Positions 20,616-28,128 of a stretch of DNA of 64,000 nt are shown here, one piece after another. Position 1 is the stretch's first letter. Every line of letters begins with the position of its first letter. The DNA lies in NCBI RefSeq assembly GCF_000176155.1, contig NZ_ACZO01000008.1, forward strand, positions 124,001-188,000, read 5' to 3'. The notes under the pieces were generated by a model that saw only the letters and a program-made list of their open reading frames with translations, did no database searches and was not told where the DNA came from. Origin of the DNA: Vibrio metschnikovii CIP 69.14. GTDB lineage: Bacteria; Pseudomonadota; Gammaproteobacteria; Enterobacterales; Vibrionaceae. A program made the position numbers and the translations under genes.

Positions 20616-20656
20616 TTGTTTTCTCTCTACGTTAACTAAAACTAACCATCTTCTCA

Positions 20657-20762
20657 GTCATTAGCTTGAGAGCAAGGCAGCGAAGATTTGAGACCCAGGG
20701 AGCTTACTTTTGTAAGTGACTTGGGCGAAAATTGCCGCTAACACAGCTATCAAGTTAATGAC
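20657..20762. repeat. ERIC-like repeat between rph and pyrE
   Basis: A 106-base imperfect palindrome bounded by GTCATTA and TAATGAC. Its centre, CCCAGGGAGCTTACTTT followed by GTAAGTGACTTGGGCGAA, is the core of the enterobacterial repetitive intergenic consensus. It lies between the rph terminator and pyrE, so its RNA hairpin would be in the pyrE leader if transcription reads through. Confidence 0.8.
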
Positions 20763-20777
20763 GACGAAGATAGAGAT

Positions 20778-20805
20778 AAAAAAATAGCCCCCTCAACGGG
20801 AGCTA
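20778..20805 (-). terminator. Rho-independent terminator after rph
   Basis: On the minus strand, TAGCTCCC-GTTGA-GGGGGCTA is followed by seven T residues, 10 bases after the rph stop. It may also act as the pyrE attenuator. Confidence 0.85.
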
Positions 20806-20814
20806 CTTACTCAA

Positions 20815-21531
20815 TCATTCCGCTAACGCGGCTTTCTGGGCGGCGACAATATCAACAATGCCTTTTTGCGCCGAGGCAAGTAACGCCAGCAACTGCTCAT
20901 GGCTGAACGGTTCGCCTTCTGCGGTGCCTTGGATCTCGATCATCTTGCCTTCTTCGGTCATCACCACATTCATATCAGTGTCGGCGGCAGAATCTTCCAC
21001 ATACTCTAAATCGCACAGGATGTTTTCACCTAAGATGCCCACTGATACCGCGGCAACATGGCTTTTCATCGGATTCGCTTTCAGTTTGCCTTTGGCGACT
21101 AAATGCGCGAAAGCATCAGCCATGGCCACACTGGCACCACTGATCGCTGCCGTGCGTGTCCCGCCATCCGCTTGAATCACATCACAATCGACGGTGATCA
21201 TGATTTCGCCCATGGCTTTTAAATCAACTACTGCACGTAAACTGCGCGCAATTAGGCGCTGAATTTCCATCGTACGGCCACCTTGCTTACCATTGGCCGC
21301 TTCGCGACGGGTGCGCGAATGGGTAGCTCGTGGCAACATACCATATTCAGCCGTTACCCAGCCTTTACCTTGACCTTTCAGCCAACGCGGTACGGTTTCT
21401 TCCACGGTTGCGTTACACAACACTTTGGTATTACCAAATTCAACGAGTACCGAACCTTCAGCGTAAGCCGTATAGTTACGAGTGATTTTAATTGGGCGAA
21501 CTTGATCTGCAGCGCGGTCATTTGGACGCAT
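20815..21531 (-). CDS. rph: Ribonuclease PH
   Basis: A 238-residue phosphorolytic 3'-5' exoribonuclease that trims tRNA precursors. [21 protein letters not shown] at the start, [15 protein letters not shown] in the middle (phosphate-binding Arg) and [18 protein letters not shown] (active site) are all present. The frame is intact, unlike the frameshifted rph of E. coli K-12. A TATAAT at 21575-21580 on the minus strand, about 45 bases upstream of the start, is a candidate -10 box; no good -35 is seen. It is divergent from yicC. Confidence 0.97.
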   Translation of the reverse strand: MRPNDRAADQVRPIKITRNYTAYAEGSVLVEFGNTKVLCNATVEETVPRWLKGQGKGWVTAEYGMLPRATHSRTRREAANGKQGGRTMEIQRLIARSLRAVVDLKAMGEIMITVDCDVIQADGGTRTAAISGASVAMADAFAHLVAKGKLKANPMKSHVAAVSVGILGENILCDLEYVEDSAADTDMNVVMTEEGKMIEIQGTAEGEPFSHEQLLALLASAQKGIVDIVAAQKAALAE

Positions 21532-21597
21532 GGATGAATGCCTTTTGTGAAGGGAACAACAAGATTGGGGCGAGATTATACTGGAAGTGGCGGTAAA

Positions 21598-21681
21598 ATC
21601 CTAGGTGCTAGGCCCATCCCCTTCCTACTTGACGCCGCAGCAGTGCTGGTTACATTCGTTCGTGCTTATCTAACCTAGGAT
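21598..21681. repeat. Short ERIC-like element between rph and yicC
   Basis: The ends ATCCTAGGT (21598-21606) and ACCTAGGAT (21673-21681) are perfect inverted repeats. The middle (CCCTTCCTACTTGACGCCGC and TTACATTCGTTCG) matches one arm of Vibrio ERIC elements. At 84 bases it is shorter than the full 127-base form, so it is a truncated or short-class copy. It lies next to the probable rph -10 box. Confidence 0.65.
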
Positions 21682-21749
21682 CTCGTCAGTCTTTGCCGTA
21701 TTATTGATTTATTGCACTAAAAGCAGACCGACTAATAAAGGATACCGTA

Positions 21750-22616
21750 ATGATTTACAGCATGACCGCTTACGCACGTAAAGAAGTCAAAGGCGACTGG
21801 GGCACGGCAGTATGGGAAATTCGCTCCGTTAACCAACGTTATTTAGAAACCTACTTTCGTCTTCCTGAGCAGTTTCGCGGTTTAGAGCCGGTGCTGCGTG
21901 AGCGTTTTCGCCAACGCCTTGCCCGCGGTAAAGTCGAGTGCCATTTGCGTTATGAAGCCAATCCAGCGGCCAAAAGTGAACTCAATATTAATGAAGCATT
22001 AGCCAATCAAGTGATCAAAGCCGCTAATCAAATCATGCATATGACTGGTGAGCTCAGCCGCATCAATCCATTCCAAATTATGCAATGGCCAGGTGTGATG
22101 GAAACGCCTGAGCAAGATATGGACAGCATTAATAAAGCGTTATTGGCCGGTTTTGATGAAGCGATTGTTGAATTTATTGACGCTCGTGGTCGTGAAGGCG
22201 ACAACATGAAAGCGTTAATCGAGCAACGCTTAACGGCGATCAGTGAAGAAGTGGTCAAGGTTCGCGCGCGAATGCCAGAAATTCTGCAATGGCAACGTGA
22301 ACGCCTATTGAACAAGTTTGAAGAAGCAAAAATTGAACTTGATGCCACCCGTGTCGAGCAGGAACTGATTTTACTGGCGCAAAAGTCTGACGTGGCAGAA
22401 GAGCTTGACCGTTTAGATTCTCACATCAAAGAAGCGCGCAATGTCCTCAAAAAAGGCGGCGCTTGTGGCCGTAAGCTTGATTTCATGATGCAAGAGTTTA
22501 ACCGCGAGTCCAACACACTGGCTTCAAAATCGATCTCGACCGATATCACGGCTTCAGGGGTAGAGCTGAAAGTGCTGATTGAACAAATGCGTGAGCAGAT
22601 CCAAAATATCGAATAG
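21750..22616 (+). CDS. yicC: YicC family endoribonuclease
   Basis: A 288-residue member of the YicC family. The N-terminal domain begins MIYSMTAYARKEVKGDWGTAVWEIRSVNQRYLE and the C-terminal DUF1732 part ends with GRKLDFMMQEFNRESNTLASKS and EQMREQIQNIE; both are nearly invariant. E. coli YicC is reported to act on small RNAs as an endoribonuclease. Divergent from rph, the usual arrangement. The 3' end of yicC is a known integration site for mobilizable genomic islands of vibrios, and an integrase gene starts 235 bases after the stop. Confidence 0.95.
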   Translation: MIYSMTAYARKEVKGDWGTAVWEIRSVNQRYLETYFRLPEQFRGLEPVLRERFRQRLARGKVECHLRYEANPAAKSELNINEALANQVIKAANQIMHMTGELSRINPFQIMQWPGVMETPEQDMDSINKALLAGFDEAIVEFIDARGREGDNMKALIEQRLTAISEEVVKVRARMPEILQWQRERLLNKFEEAKIELDATRVEQELILLAQKSDVAEELDRLDSHIKEARNVLKKGGACGRKLDFMMQEFNRESNTLASKSISTDITASGVELKVLIEQMREQIQNIE

Positions 22617-22641
22617 ATTCCCCTCTACTCCACACACTTCC

Positions 22642-22675
22642 ACAAGGCCCTTATTTATAAGGGCTTTGTTATTTT
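22642..22675 (+). terminator. Rho-independent terminator after yicC
   Basis: ACAAGGCCCTTAT pairs with ATAAGGGCTTTGT and is followed by TATTTT, 26 bases after the yicC stop. It protects the integrase from yicC read-through. Confidence 0.85.
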
Positions 22676-22722
22676 CACCATCCATATACATCCATAAAAT
22701 TCATCAACAGCCATGAAAAAAC

Positions 22723-22793
22723 GGGGAGTATCTTGGGTAGCACTTTGCTATTTACTCCCCACCGTAGTATAAATATCACAACATACTCCCCAC
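22723..22793. repeat. Candidate integrase arm-type sites (TACTCCCC repeats)
   Basis: TACTCCCC occurs directly at 22753-22760 and 22784-22791, and inverted as GGGGAGTA at 22723-22730. The two direct copies share a following AC. Short repeats between the host gene and a P4-type integrase are usual arm-binding sites in att regions, and they mark the left end of the integrated element. No matching copies are seen before 28128. Confidence 0.5.
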
Positions 22794-22851
22794 TTCTGGA
22801 GGGTGATGTAATGATAACTTCGATTAGAGCTATAAATTCAAGGAGATAGAG

Positions 22852-24069
22852 ATGGGGAATCTCACCGTCAACCAAGTTAAGGCGATAGTAAAAGACCAAA
22901 AAACGGGTCGTCATGCCGATGGTGATGGTTTCTATCTAATGATTCCTAGAGTAGGTCGACCATACTGGATGCTAAGGTACACCCTTTTTAAGAAAAGAAA
23001 GGAGGTGACTATTGGCAAGGTCGATGAACTTTCTCTTGCAGATGCAAGGTTGAAAGCATCTGAGCTTCGAAAGCAAATCAGCGAAGGGATTAACCCAATT
23101 GCAGAAAGAAAACGGAGTAAGCAAGCCGATATACAAATAATCGATGACCTCTTCGAAGACTGGTACAAGGATTTGTCCAAAAGGCTCAAGCACCCCAATA
23201 TACCTAAGCGTATTTATCAGAAAGAAATCTCCCCACACATTGGCCAATACACGTTGAAACGAGTTACCCCTTTAGATATCCGTAACATCATCCAAACAGT
23301 CGCAAACAGTGGCCGCCCAACCACAGCTAATGACACGCTGATGTATTGTAAGCAGCTTTTTAAGCACGGTATGAAGATTGGAGTTATTGAGTCTAACCCT
23401 GCACTAGCATTTTCTAACTATGATGCTGGTGGCATTGAAGAGAGTCGAGATCGGGTCTTAGATCTTGAAGAGATTAAACATGTTTTTTCCGTCTTCAACC
23501 AAAACATTTATAGTTTCAACCGAGACAACTACCTAGCTTGTACTCTGCTTCTTTGTCTTGGCGTTCGTAAATCAGAGCTAACAGAAGCAAAGTGGGCTGA
23601 GTTCGATCTAGATAATGCTTTATGGCACCTACCAGCGGAGCGAAGCAAATCTGGGACAAGTTTCACTATTCCGCTTCCGGAGCTGTGCATTAAATGGTTT
23701 AAAGAACTACATCAGCGAGCTTGTCGTTCGGAGTACGTCTTCCCAAACAGAAGGGAAAGCAAAGTACCTCACATGGGCAAAGACACACTGAACAGGGCTA
23801 TTTCAAAGCTATTTGGTCGAGAGCCCGGTCGTAAGGTACAACCACCAAATAAAATGGGCGATATCAAACACTTTGCGGTTCACGATCTACGCCGCACCTG
23901 CCGTAGCCTACTCGCTTCAGTCAAAGTGCCTAGCCATATCGCGGAGCGCTGTTTAAATCATAAGCTGAAAGGAGTCGAGGGTATCTACGATCGGTATGAC
24001 TACTTGGAAGAGCGCAAAGAAGCACTGGAAAAAGTCACCGATCAGGTTAAGAATCACATTGTCATTTAG
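22852..24069 (+). CDS. int: P4-type tyrosine recombinase (island integrase)
   Basis: A 405-residue site-specific integrase. An N-terminal arm-binding DUF4102 domain (about 1-85: ADGDGFYLMIPRVG) and core-binding region precede the catalytic domain with Arg239 (LGVRKSE), His344 and Arg347 (HDLRRTCRS), His370 and the nucleophile Tyr379 (GIYDRYDYLEER). All catalytic residues are present. A strong AAGGAG lies just before ATG. It sits directly behind yicC in the same direction, the arrangement seen for SXT-mobilizable islands at yicC. No excisionase or transfer gene is visible, so mobility is doubtful. Confidence 0.93.
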   Translation: MGNLTVNQVKAIVKDQKTGRHADGDGFYLMIPRVGRPYWMLRYTLFKKRKEVTIGKVDELSLADARLKASELRKQISEGINPIAERKRSKQADIQIIDDLFEDWYKDLSKRLKHPNIPKRIYQKEISPHIGQYTLKRVTPLDIRNIIQTVANSGRPTTANDTLMYCKQLFKHGMKIGVIESNPALAFSNYDAGGIEESRDRVLDLEEIKHVFSVFNQNIYSFNRDNYLACTLLLCLGVRKSELTEAKWAEFDLDNALWHLPAERSKSGTSFTIPLPELCIKWFKELHQRACRSEYVFPNRRESKVPHMGKDTLNRAISKLFGREPGRKVQPPNKMGDIKHFAVHDLRRTCRSLLASVKVPSHIAERCLNHKLKGVEGIYDRYDYLEERKEALEKVTDQVKNHIVI

Positions 24070-24085
24070 ACATACACATAAGCAA

Positions 24086-24115
24086 AAAAAGAGGATGCCA
24101 CTGGCATCCTCTTTT
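24086..24115. terminator. Bidirectional terminator after the integrase gene
   Basis: AAAAAGAGGATGCCA pairs with TGGCATCCTCTTTTT with almost no loop excess. A-run and T-run allow termination in both directions. Confidence 0.88.
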
Positions 24116-24446
24116 TAAATGTGCTGATTCATACACGATCTGACAATTTTGATTTAGTAGTACGACAGAATCGCTTGGTGATCAGTAACACGTTTCTGGA
24201 CATAAATCAGTTAGACTTTATGCTCTAAATCAGTCATCTAGGATAACTTAAGATTGGGGAAATTAAGCTGGACTGCTTTGTTGTTTGAGAGCATGTTGGC
24301 TGCTTTCGCAGCCAAAAACACCCAACACCAGTAATTGACTCAAATTATTGTTTTTAAGTTTAATATTTCATGAAACGCTCTGCCAAATTAAGAACAAGAA
24401 ATATAGAAGATTGGAGTTAGCAACTTTATAGACTCAGCTCCTTAGT
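24116..24446. other. Gene-free accessory DNA, no recognisable feature
   Basis: About 330 AT-rich bases between the integrase terminator and the ATPase remnant. The only structure is a small GC hairpin near 24306-24325 (GGCTGC-TTTC-GCAGCC) without a T-run. I see no ORF, RNA or repeat. Confidence 0.5.
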
Positions 24447-25337
24447 TTAGCTGCGGCGCTTCTTCAGAGCCTTGAAGTATTCGTCCAAAGCATTTACATC
24501 TTTCTCAAATTCACTCGCGCGAGGACAATCAACTGCCAAACCAGTTGCGTTGTCATGACCGCACATATAAGTACTGCATTTAGACATCGCTGCATTGATA
24601 ATATCATTGTCTTCAGAGGTCACGTCGTCGACGATCTCTTTCAAGCTTTGAGTTTTAACTGCGCGACCAAATCGCTCAACAACTTTTCCCAGTAGCCACT
24701 CTTCAACAAGACGCTCATAAGTTTCACGCATCAAACCGTAAGCATGCTTAACTCTCCATTCATACTCAAAATTACCTGATGCTTCCATCTTTTTGAGTTG
24801 AGGCGACAAATTCTTCAGTTCACCAACTCGAGCTTTTGTATTCTTGACATCCCAGGGTGGCTCTCGGAAAGGATAACCGGCTATATTCCCTAATTTACGA
24901 ATAGAAACCACTTCCAAAGGAGCCTGAGATACCCCTGTTGATTCCTCTAACATCTTTAGGAAGGACATATCGTGAGTGAACACAATCACCTGACGCGTTA
25001 AAGCTTCTTGAGCGATGCGATCAGCGAACAAGCGACGCCATCTGTGATCGAGTGAGTTAATTGGGTCATCAAAGATAATGGCTGATTTTCTGTTATCTAC
25101 AGTAAGCTCAGCCAAGAAACCAGCTAGGGCAATGCACTTTTGCTCCCCTTCACTTGCAACATCAGTGATCCCGTTGGTCTTATCTGTAAGACGAATCTTG
25201 AGCATTTGCTTGCCACGATGTCCGCGAGTAACGGTACCTACATCAAAGTTGTCAAAGCCCAGCTTCTCTAGTTCCGCTCTGAATGCATCCTGCAGAACAC
25301 CTACGGCACCACTATTCGCAATAGCGTTGGCTTGAGT
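24447..25337 (-). pseudogene. AAA ATPase gene, 5' part lost at an IS66 insertion
   Basis: An open frame of 297 codons whose upstream end runs straight into the IS66 left end at 25338, so the N-terminal part with the Walker A motif is missing. Still visible are the signature-like VASEGEQKCIALAGFLAE, the Walker B IIFDDPINSLDH and the H-loop in QVIVFTHDMSFLK. This pattern is that of large SMC-like ATPases of the AAA_13 type, which occur in several phage-defence systems; no effector domain is left to name one. The lost part is not found beyond the IS, and the fragment is probably non-functional. Confidence 0.8.
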
Positions 25338-25412
25338 GTAAGCGTCTATTTAAACCCACCTACCAATAACTCAGCATTCTAGGCATAGTGATTTCGCAAC
25401 CAAGGAGTCACT

Positions 25413-25721
25413 ATGAACCAATCGAACAAAACTCAATTCTGGGCAGAAATCATTGAGCAACAGAGCCAAAGTGAGTTATCCATTGTCGCGTTTTGCAAGG
25501 CAAACCAACTGACGGTAAATACCTTTTACTACTGGCGCAAAAAGCTTTATGGGGGCGAACAGCAACAAGTGGTGCATCCTGTCCTGATAGAAGATAGCCC
25601 GAAAAGCATAGGGGAACGCCAGTCGGTTATGCTTTCACTACCAACAGGAATGACCGTTGAATTTCCCTCTAACATGCCAGCACACCAAATCCAAAACTGG
25701 TTACAGGCTCTGACGTGTTAA
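25413..25721 (+). CDS. tnpA: IS66 accessory protein TnpA
   Basis: A 102-residue protein of the IS66 OrfA family. The N-terminus carries a helix-turn-helix-like stretch (FWAEIIEQQSQSELSIVAFCKANQLTVNTFYYWRKKL), typical of this family, and probably binds the element's ends. It starts 75 bases inside the left end and overlaps tnpB by 7 bases. It is required for transposition in studied IS66 elements, although it is not the catalytic subunit. Confidence 0.9.
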   Translation: MNQSNKTQFWAEIIEQQSQSELSIVAFCKANQLTVNTFYYWRKKLYGGEQQQVVHPVLIEDSPKSIGERQSVMLSLPTGMTVEFPSNMPAHQIQNWLQALTC

Positions 25722-26062
25722 TACCGAACTTGGGTATTTACCTGGTCTCGGGCATAACTGACATGCGCAAGTCTATTGATGGCTTGTCATTGATTGTGGC
25801 TGATGTGTTGGAAATGGATCCGTTCAGTGAAGCCTGGTTTATCTTCTGCAACCGCGGCCGAGACAAAATTAAGATCTTGTTCTGGGATACTAATGGTTTT
25901 TGGCTTTATTACCGCCGACTGGAAAAAGGTCGTTTTAACTGGCCTAAACCCAATGCATCTGGTCATGTCGCTATCTCCAGACAGCAACTTCAATGGTTAC
26001 TCTCTGGGCTTAATCTGGAACACCCTAAAGCTCATCAGCCCTTATATGGCCTTGAAGTGTGA
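25715..26062 (+). CDS. tnpB: IS66 accessory protein TnpB
   Basis: A 115-residue protein of the IS66 Orf2 family (not related to the TnpB of IS200/IS605). GIYLVSGITDMRKSIDGLSLIV and IFCNRGRDKIKILFWDTNGFWLYYRRLEKGRF are characteristic. Translation starts at GTG inside the end of tnpA, so expression is coupled. Its biochemical role in transposition is not known. The frame is intact and about 90 bases separate it from tnpC. Confidence 0.93.
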   Translation: MLIPNLGIYLVSGITDMRKSIDGLSLIVADVLEMDPFSEAWFIFCNRGRDKIKILFWDTNGFWLYYRRLEKGRFNWPKPNASGHVAISRQQLQWLLSGLNLEHPKAHQPLYGLEV

Positions 26063-26151
26063 GCCAATACCATGATCGTGATAAAGGACTTGAACGATCC
26101 TTTTACCCTGTCAGACTAACAGCATAATCCTGACCAAGAGCAGCCTGACCG

Positions 26152-27681
26152 ATGAATCACCTTCCTGACGATGTAGAACAACTGAAAGCGATACTGTTAG
26201 CACTTCAGGAAGAAAACAAAGCGAAGGACAGGCAACTACAGGCCCAGCAAGAAGAAATGGCTGAGCTTAAAACACGGGTGGAACTCCTGCTTGAGCAACT
26301 CAACCTCAGTAAATCCAAACGGTTCTCTTCCCAGAGTGAAAAGGTGGTTAAAGGTACCTTCAATGAAGCCGAGCAGCAAAATGCACTGCACAAACCAGAG
26401 CCAGCTCATCATAAAAAAGGACGTAAACCGCTACCTGAAGAGCTGGAGCGAGAAGTTCAGGTTCACACTCTGAATGCCCCACACTGCAAATGTTGTGGGC
26501 ACGAATTACATAAATGTGGGGTGGAAACCTCTGAAGAGCTGAAGATCATCCCTCAGAAAATCAGTGTGATCCGCCATGAACGAACCAAATATGCCTGCCG
26601 TCAGTGTGAACACACCGAAACCAGCAGCAAGATCGTCACAGCCCCCAAACCCGCCAGCATGATCCCGAAAAGTATCGGTTGTCCAGAAACCTTCGCCGCC
26701 ATCGTTACTGCCAAATACGTTGATGCGCTACCGCTATACCGTCAGGTTGATATTCTTAAGCGAGGCGACATCGATATTAGCCGAGGTACGCTGGCCAACT
26801 GGTGTGTTCAGCTAGGGAACAACGTTGACGTCATTATCGACCAGATGAAAGCACGCTTGTTATCTGAAAGCTTAATCTGCGCAGACGAAACCACGGTACA
26901 GGTACTGTCAGAGCCAGGGAAAACAGCGCAAAGCAAGTCCTATATGTGGGTCTATCGCAGTGGCGAGTTCCATAAGTCACCTGTGGTTATCTATGATTAT
27001 CAGCCAGGGCGCGGGGCAAACTGCCTCAACACCTTCCTTGGTGATTACTCTGGTTATCTGCTGTCGGATGGGTATCCCGCATATGACACTCTTAAAGATG
27101 TCACGCAAGCGGGTTGCATGGCCCATGCAAGACGTAAGTTCACCGATGCTCAAAAAGCTCAACCGACCAAGAAAGTTGGCCGTGTAGAAAAAGCGCTGAA
27201 CTATATCGGGAAGCTTTACGGTATAGAACGGGAGACTAGAAAACTAAGCCCAGAAAAGCGGCGACAGATAAGGCAACAAAAAGCCAAGCCTATACTCGAT
27301 GAGTTCCATCAATGGTTGGTCGGAATTAAGGAAACACAACTACCGAAAGGTAAGCTCGGGATCGCCATCAACTATGCGATAAACCAGTGGCCAAAACTTC
27401 TTACGTATCTTGAAGACGGTCATATCAGCATCGATAATAACGTGACTGAGAGAGATGTGCGTCCGTTTACCACGGGGCGCAAAAATTGGATGTTCTCAAC
27501 TTCAGTAGACGGAGCAAAGGCCAGCGCAAACCTCTATAGCCTGGTCATGACTTGCCGTGCCAACGACATCAATCCCTACTTCTACTTCGTGCACCTGTTC
27601 AGGGAGTTACCGAAGCGTTCACCAAGCGATGATTTAACTGATCTTATGCCATGGAATGTAGAAATCAGCGAGGCTGAATAA
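26152..27681 (+). CDS. tnpC: IS66 DDE transposase TnpC
   Basis: A 509-residue transposase, full length for the family. An N-terminal leucine-zipper-like coiled coil (about residues 5-55) is followed by a zinc-binding CKCCGHELHKC region (about 108-120), the DDE core with Asp in CADETTVQV and SDGYPAYD and Glu in NNVTERDVRPF, and a C-terminal IS66 tail. All parts are present and no stop interrupts it, so the element may still transpose. Confidence 0.95.
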   Translation: MNHLPDDVEQLKAILLALQEENKAKDRQLQAQQEEMAELKTRVELLLEQLNLSKSKRFSSQSEKVVKGTFNEAEQQNALHKPEPAHHKKGRKPLPEELEREVQVHTLNAPHCKCCGHELHKCGVETSEELKIIPQKISVIRHERTKYACRQCEHTETSSKIVTAPKPASMIPKSIGCPETFAAIVTAKYVDALPLYRQVDILKRGDIDISRGTLANWCVQLGNNVDVIIDQMKARLLSESLICADETTVQVLSEPGKTAQSKSYMWVYRSGEFHKSPVVIYDYQPGRGANCLNTFLGDYSGYLLSDGYPAYDTLKDVTQAGCMAHARRKFTDAQKAQPTKKVGRVEKALNYIGKLYGIERETRKLSPEKRRQIRQQKAKPILDEFHQWLVGIKETQLPKGKLGIAINYAINQWPKLLTYLEDGHISIDNNVTERDVRPFTTGRKNWMFSTSVDGAKASANLYSLVMTCRANDINPYFYFVHLFRELPKRSPSDDLTDLMPWNVEISEAE

Positions 27682-27708
27682 GGTCTCACTGGTTAACTAG
27701 GCGCTTAC

Positions 27709-28042
27709 GTTGAAATGAGTGTTCGTTTGAGTGTAGATGATGCGCGCATGAGAACTCCTTGAAATAATTCTGTACCAAGTCACATGAATCCCAATTTAAT
27801 AGGAGGTGTATCGACAAAGTATTCGTAAAAAAAATATAGTCCAATCAATGGCTTTGTCAATGAATCCACCTCTCTCATTAGTTCATCTCAAAAAATAGAG
27901 GTTTTCCGCACCATAAATGTTGTAAATTCATTGCTAAGCATCAGTTTTTACTGACAACTAAATAACGATAAAAAATAAATATATTTAAAAAGGAGATGAA
28001 TTGTTTTAAAAATGTATTTAAAAATCGTGTTCCTCGTGCTTG
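27709..28042. other. Right flank of the IS66, eroded accessory DNA
   Basis: About 330 AT-rich bases between the IS and the M16 peptidase terminator. On the minus strand, AAGGAG followed by ATG at 27747-27749 opens 13 codons that run into the IS, perhaps the start of a second gene cut by it. An imperfect inverted repeat (AGGAGGTG...GACAAAG at 27801-27819 against CTTTGTC...CCACCTCT at 27852-27873) is present. No copy of the yicC 3' end or of the TACTCCCC repeats is seen, so no right attachment site is found. Confidence 0.5.
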
Positions 28043-28077
28043 AAACAAAAATGCCACTCGCATTAGACGAGTAGCAT
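28043..28077 (-). terminator. Rho-independent terminator after the M16 peptidase gene
   Basis: On the minus strand ATGCTACTCG and CGAGTGGCAT pair (one mismatch) and TTTTTGTTTC follows, about 52 bases after the stop codon. Confidence 0.85.
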
Positions 28078-28128
28078 TCTTATATTTACAAAGTCAGTTG
28101 ACTCTCTTTGCAACCAATATTCAGTAAA

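Larger units (their letters stand above)
25338..27708 (+). mobile_element. IS66-family insertion sequence, complete
   Basis: A 2371-base element. The terminal inverted repeats start GTAAGCG at both ends (left 25338 onward, right 27708 inward) and agree at about 15 of the first 17 bases. It carries the three genes tnpA, tnpB and tnpC in the usual order, all open. The 8 bases outside each end (GCTTGAGT and GTTGAAAT) differ, so no target duplication is present, which suggests deletion or recombination next to the element after insertion. Confidence 0.92.

Noticed and set aside
24306..24325. GC-rich hairpin as terminator for the ATPase remnant
   Set aside because: No T-run follows on either strand and it lies over 100 bases past the stop.
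27709..28128. Right attachment site of the yicC island
   Set aside because: I compared both strands with the last bases of yicC and found no convincing copy, nor the TACTCCCC repeats.
22852..28128. Intact mobilizable island or prophage
   Set aside because: Only the integrase is whole; there is no excisionase, oriT-like sequence that I can recognise, structural gene or right end.
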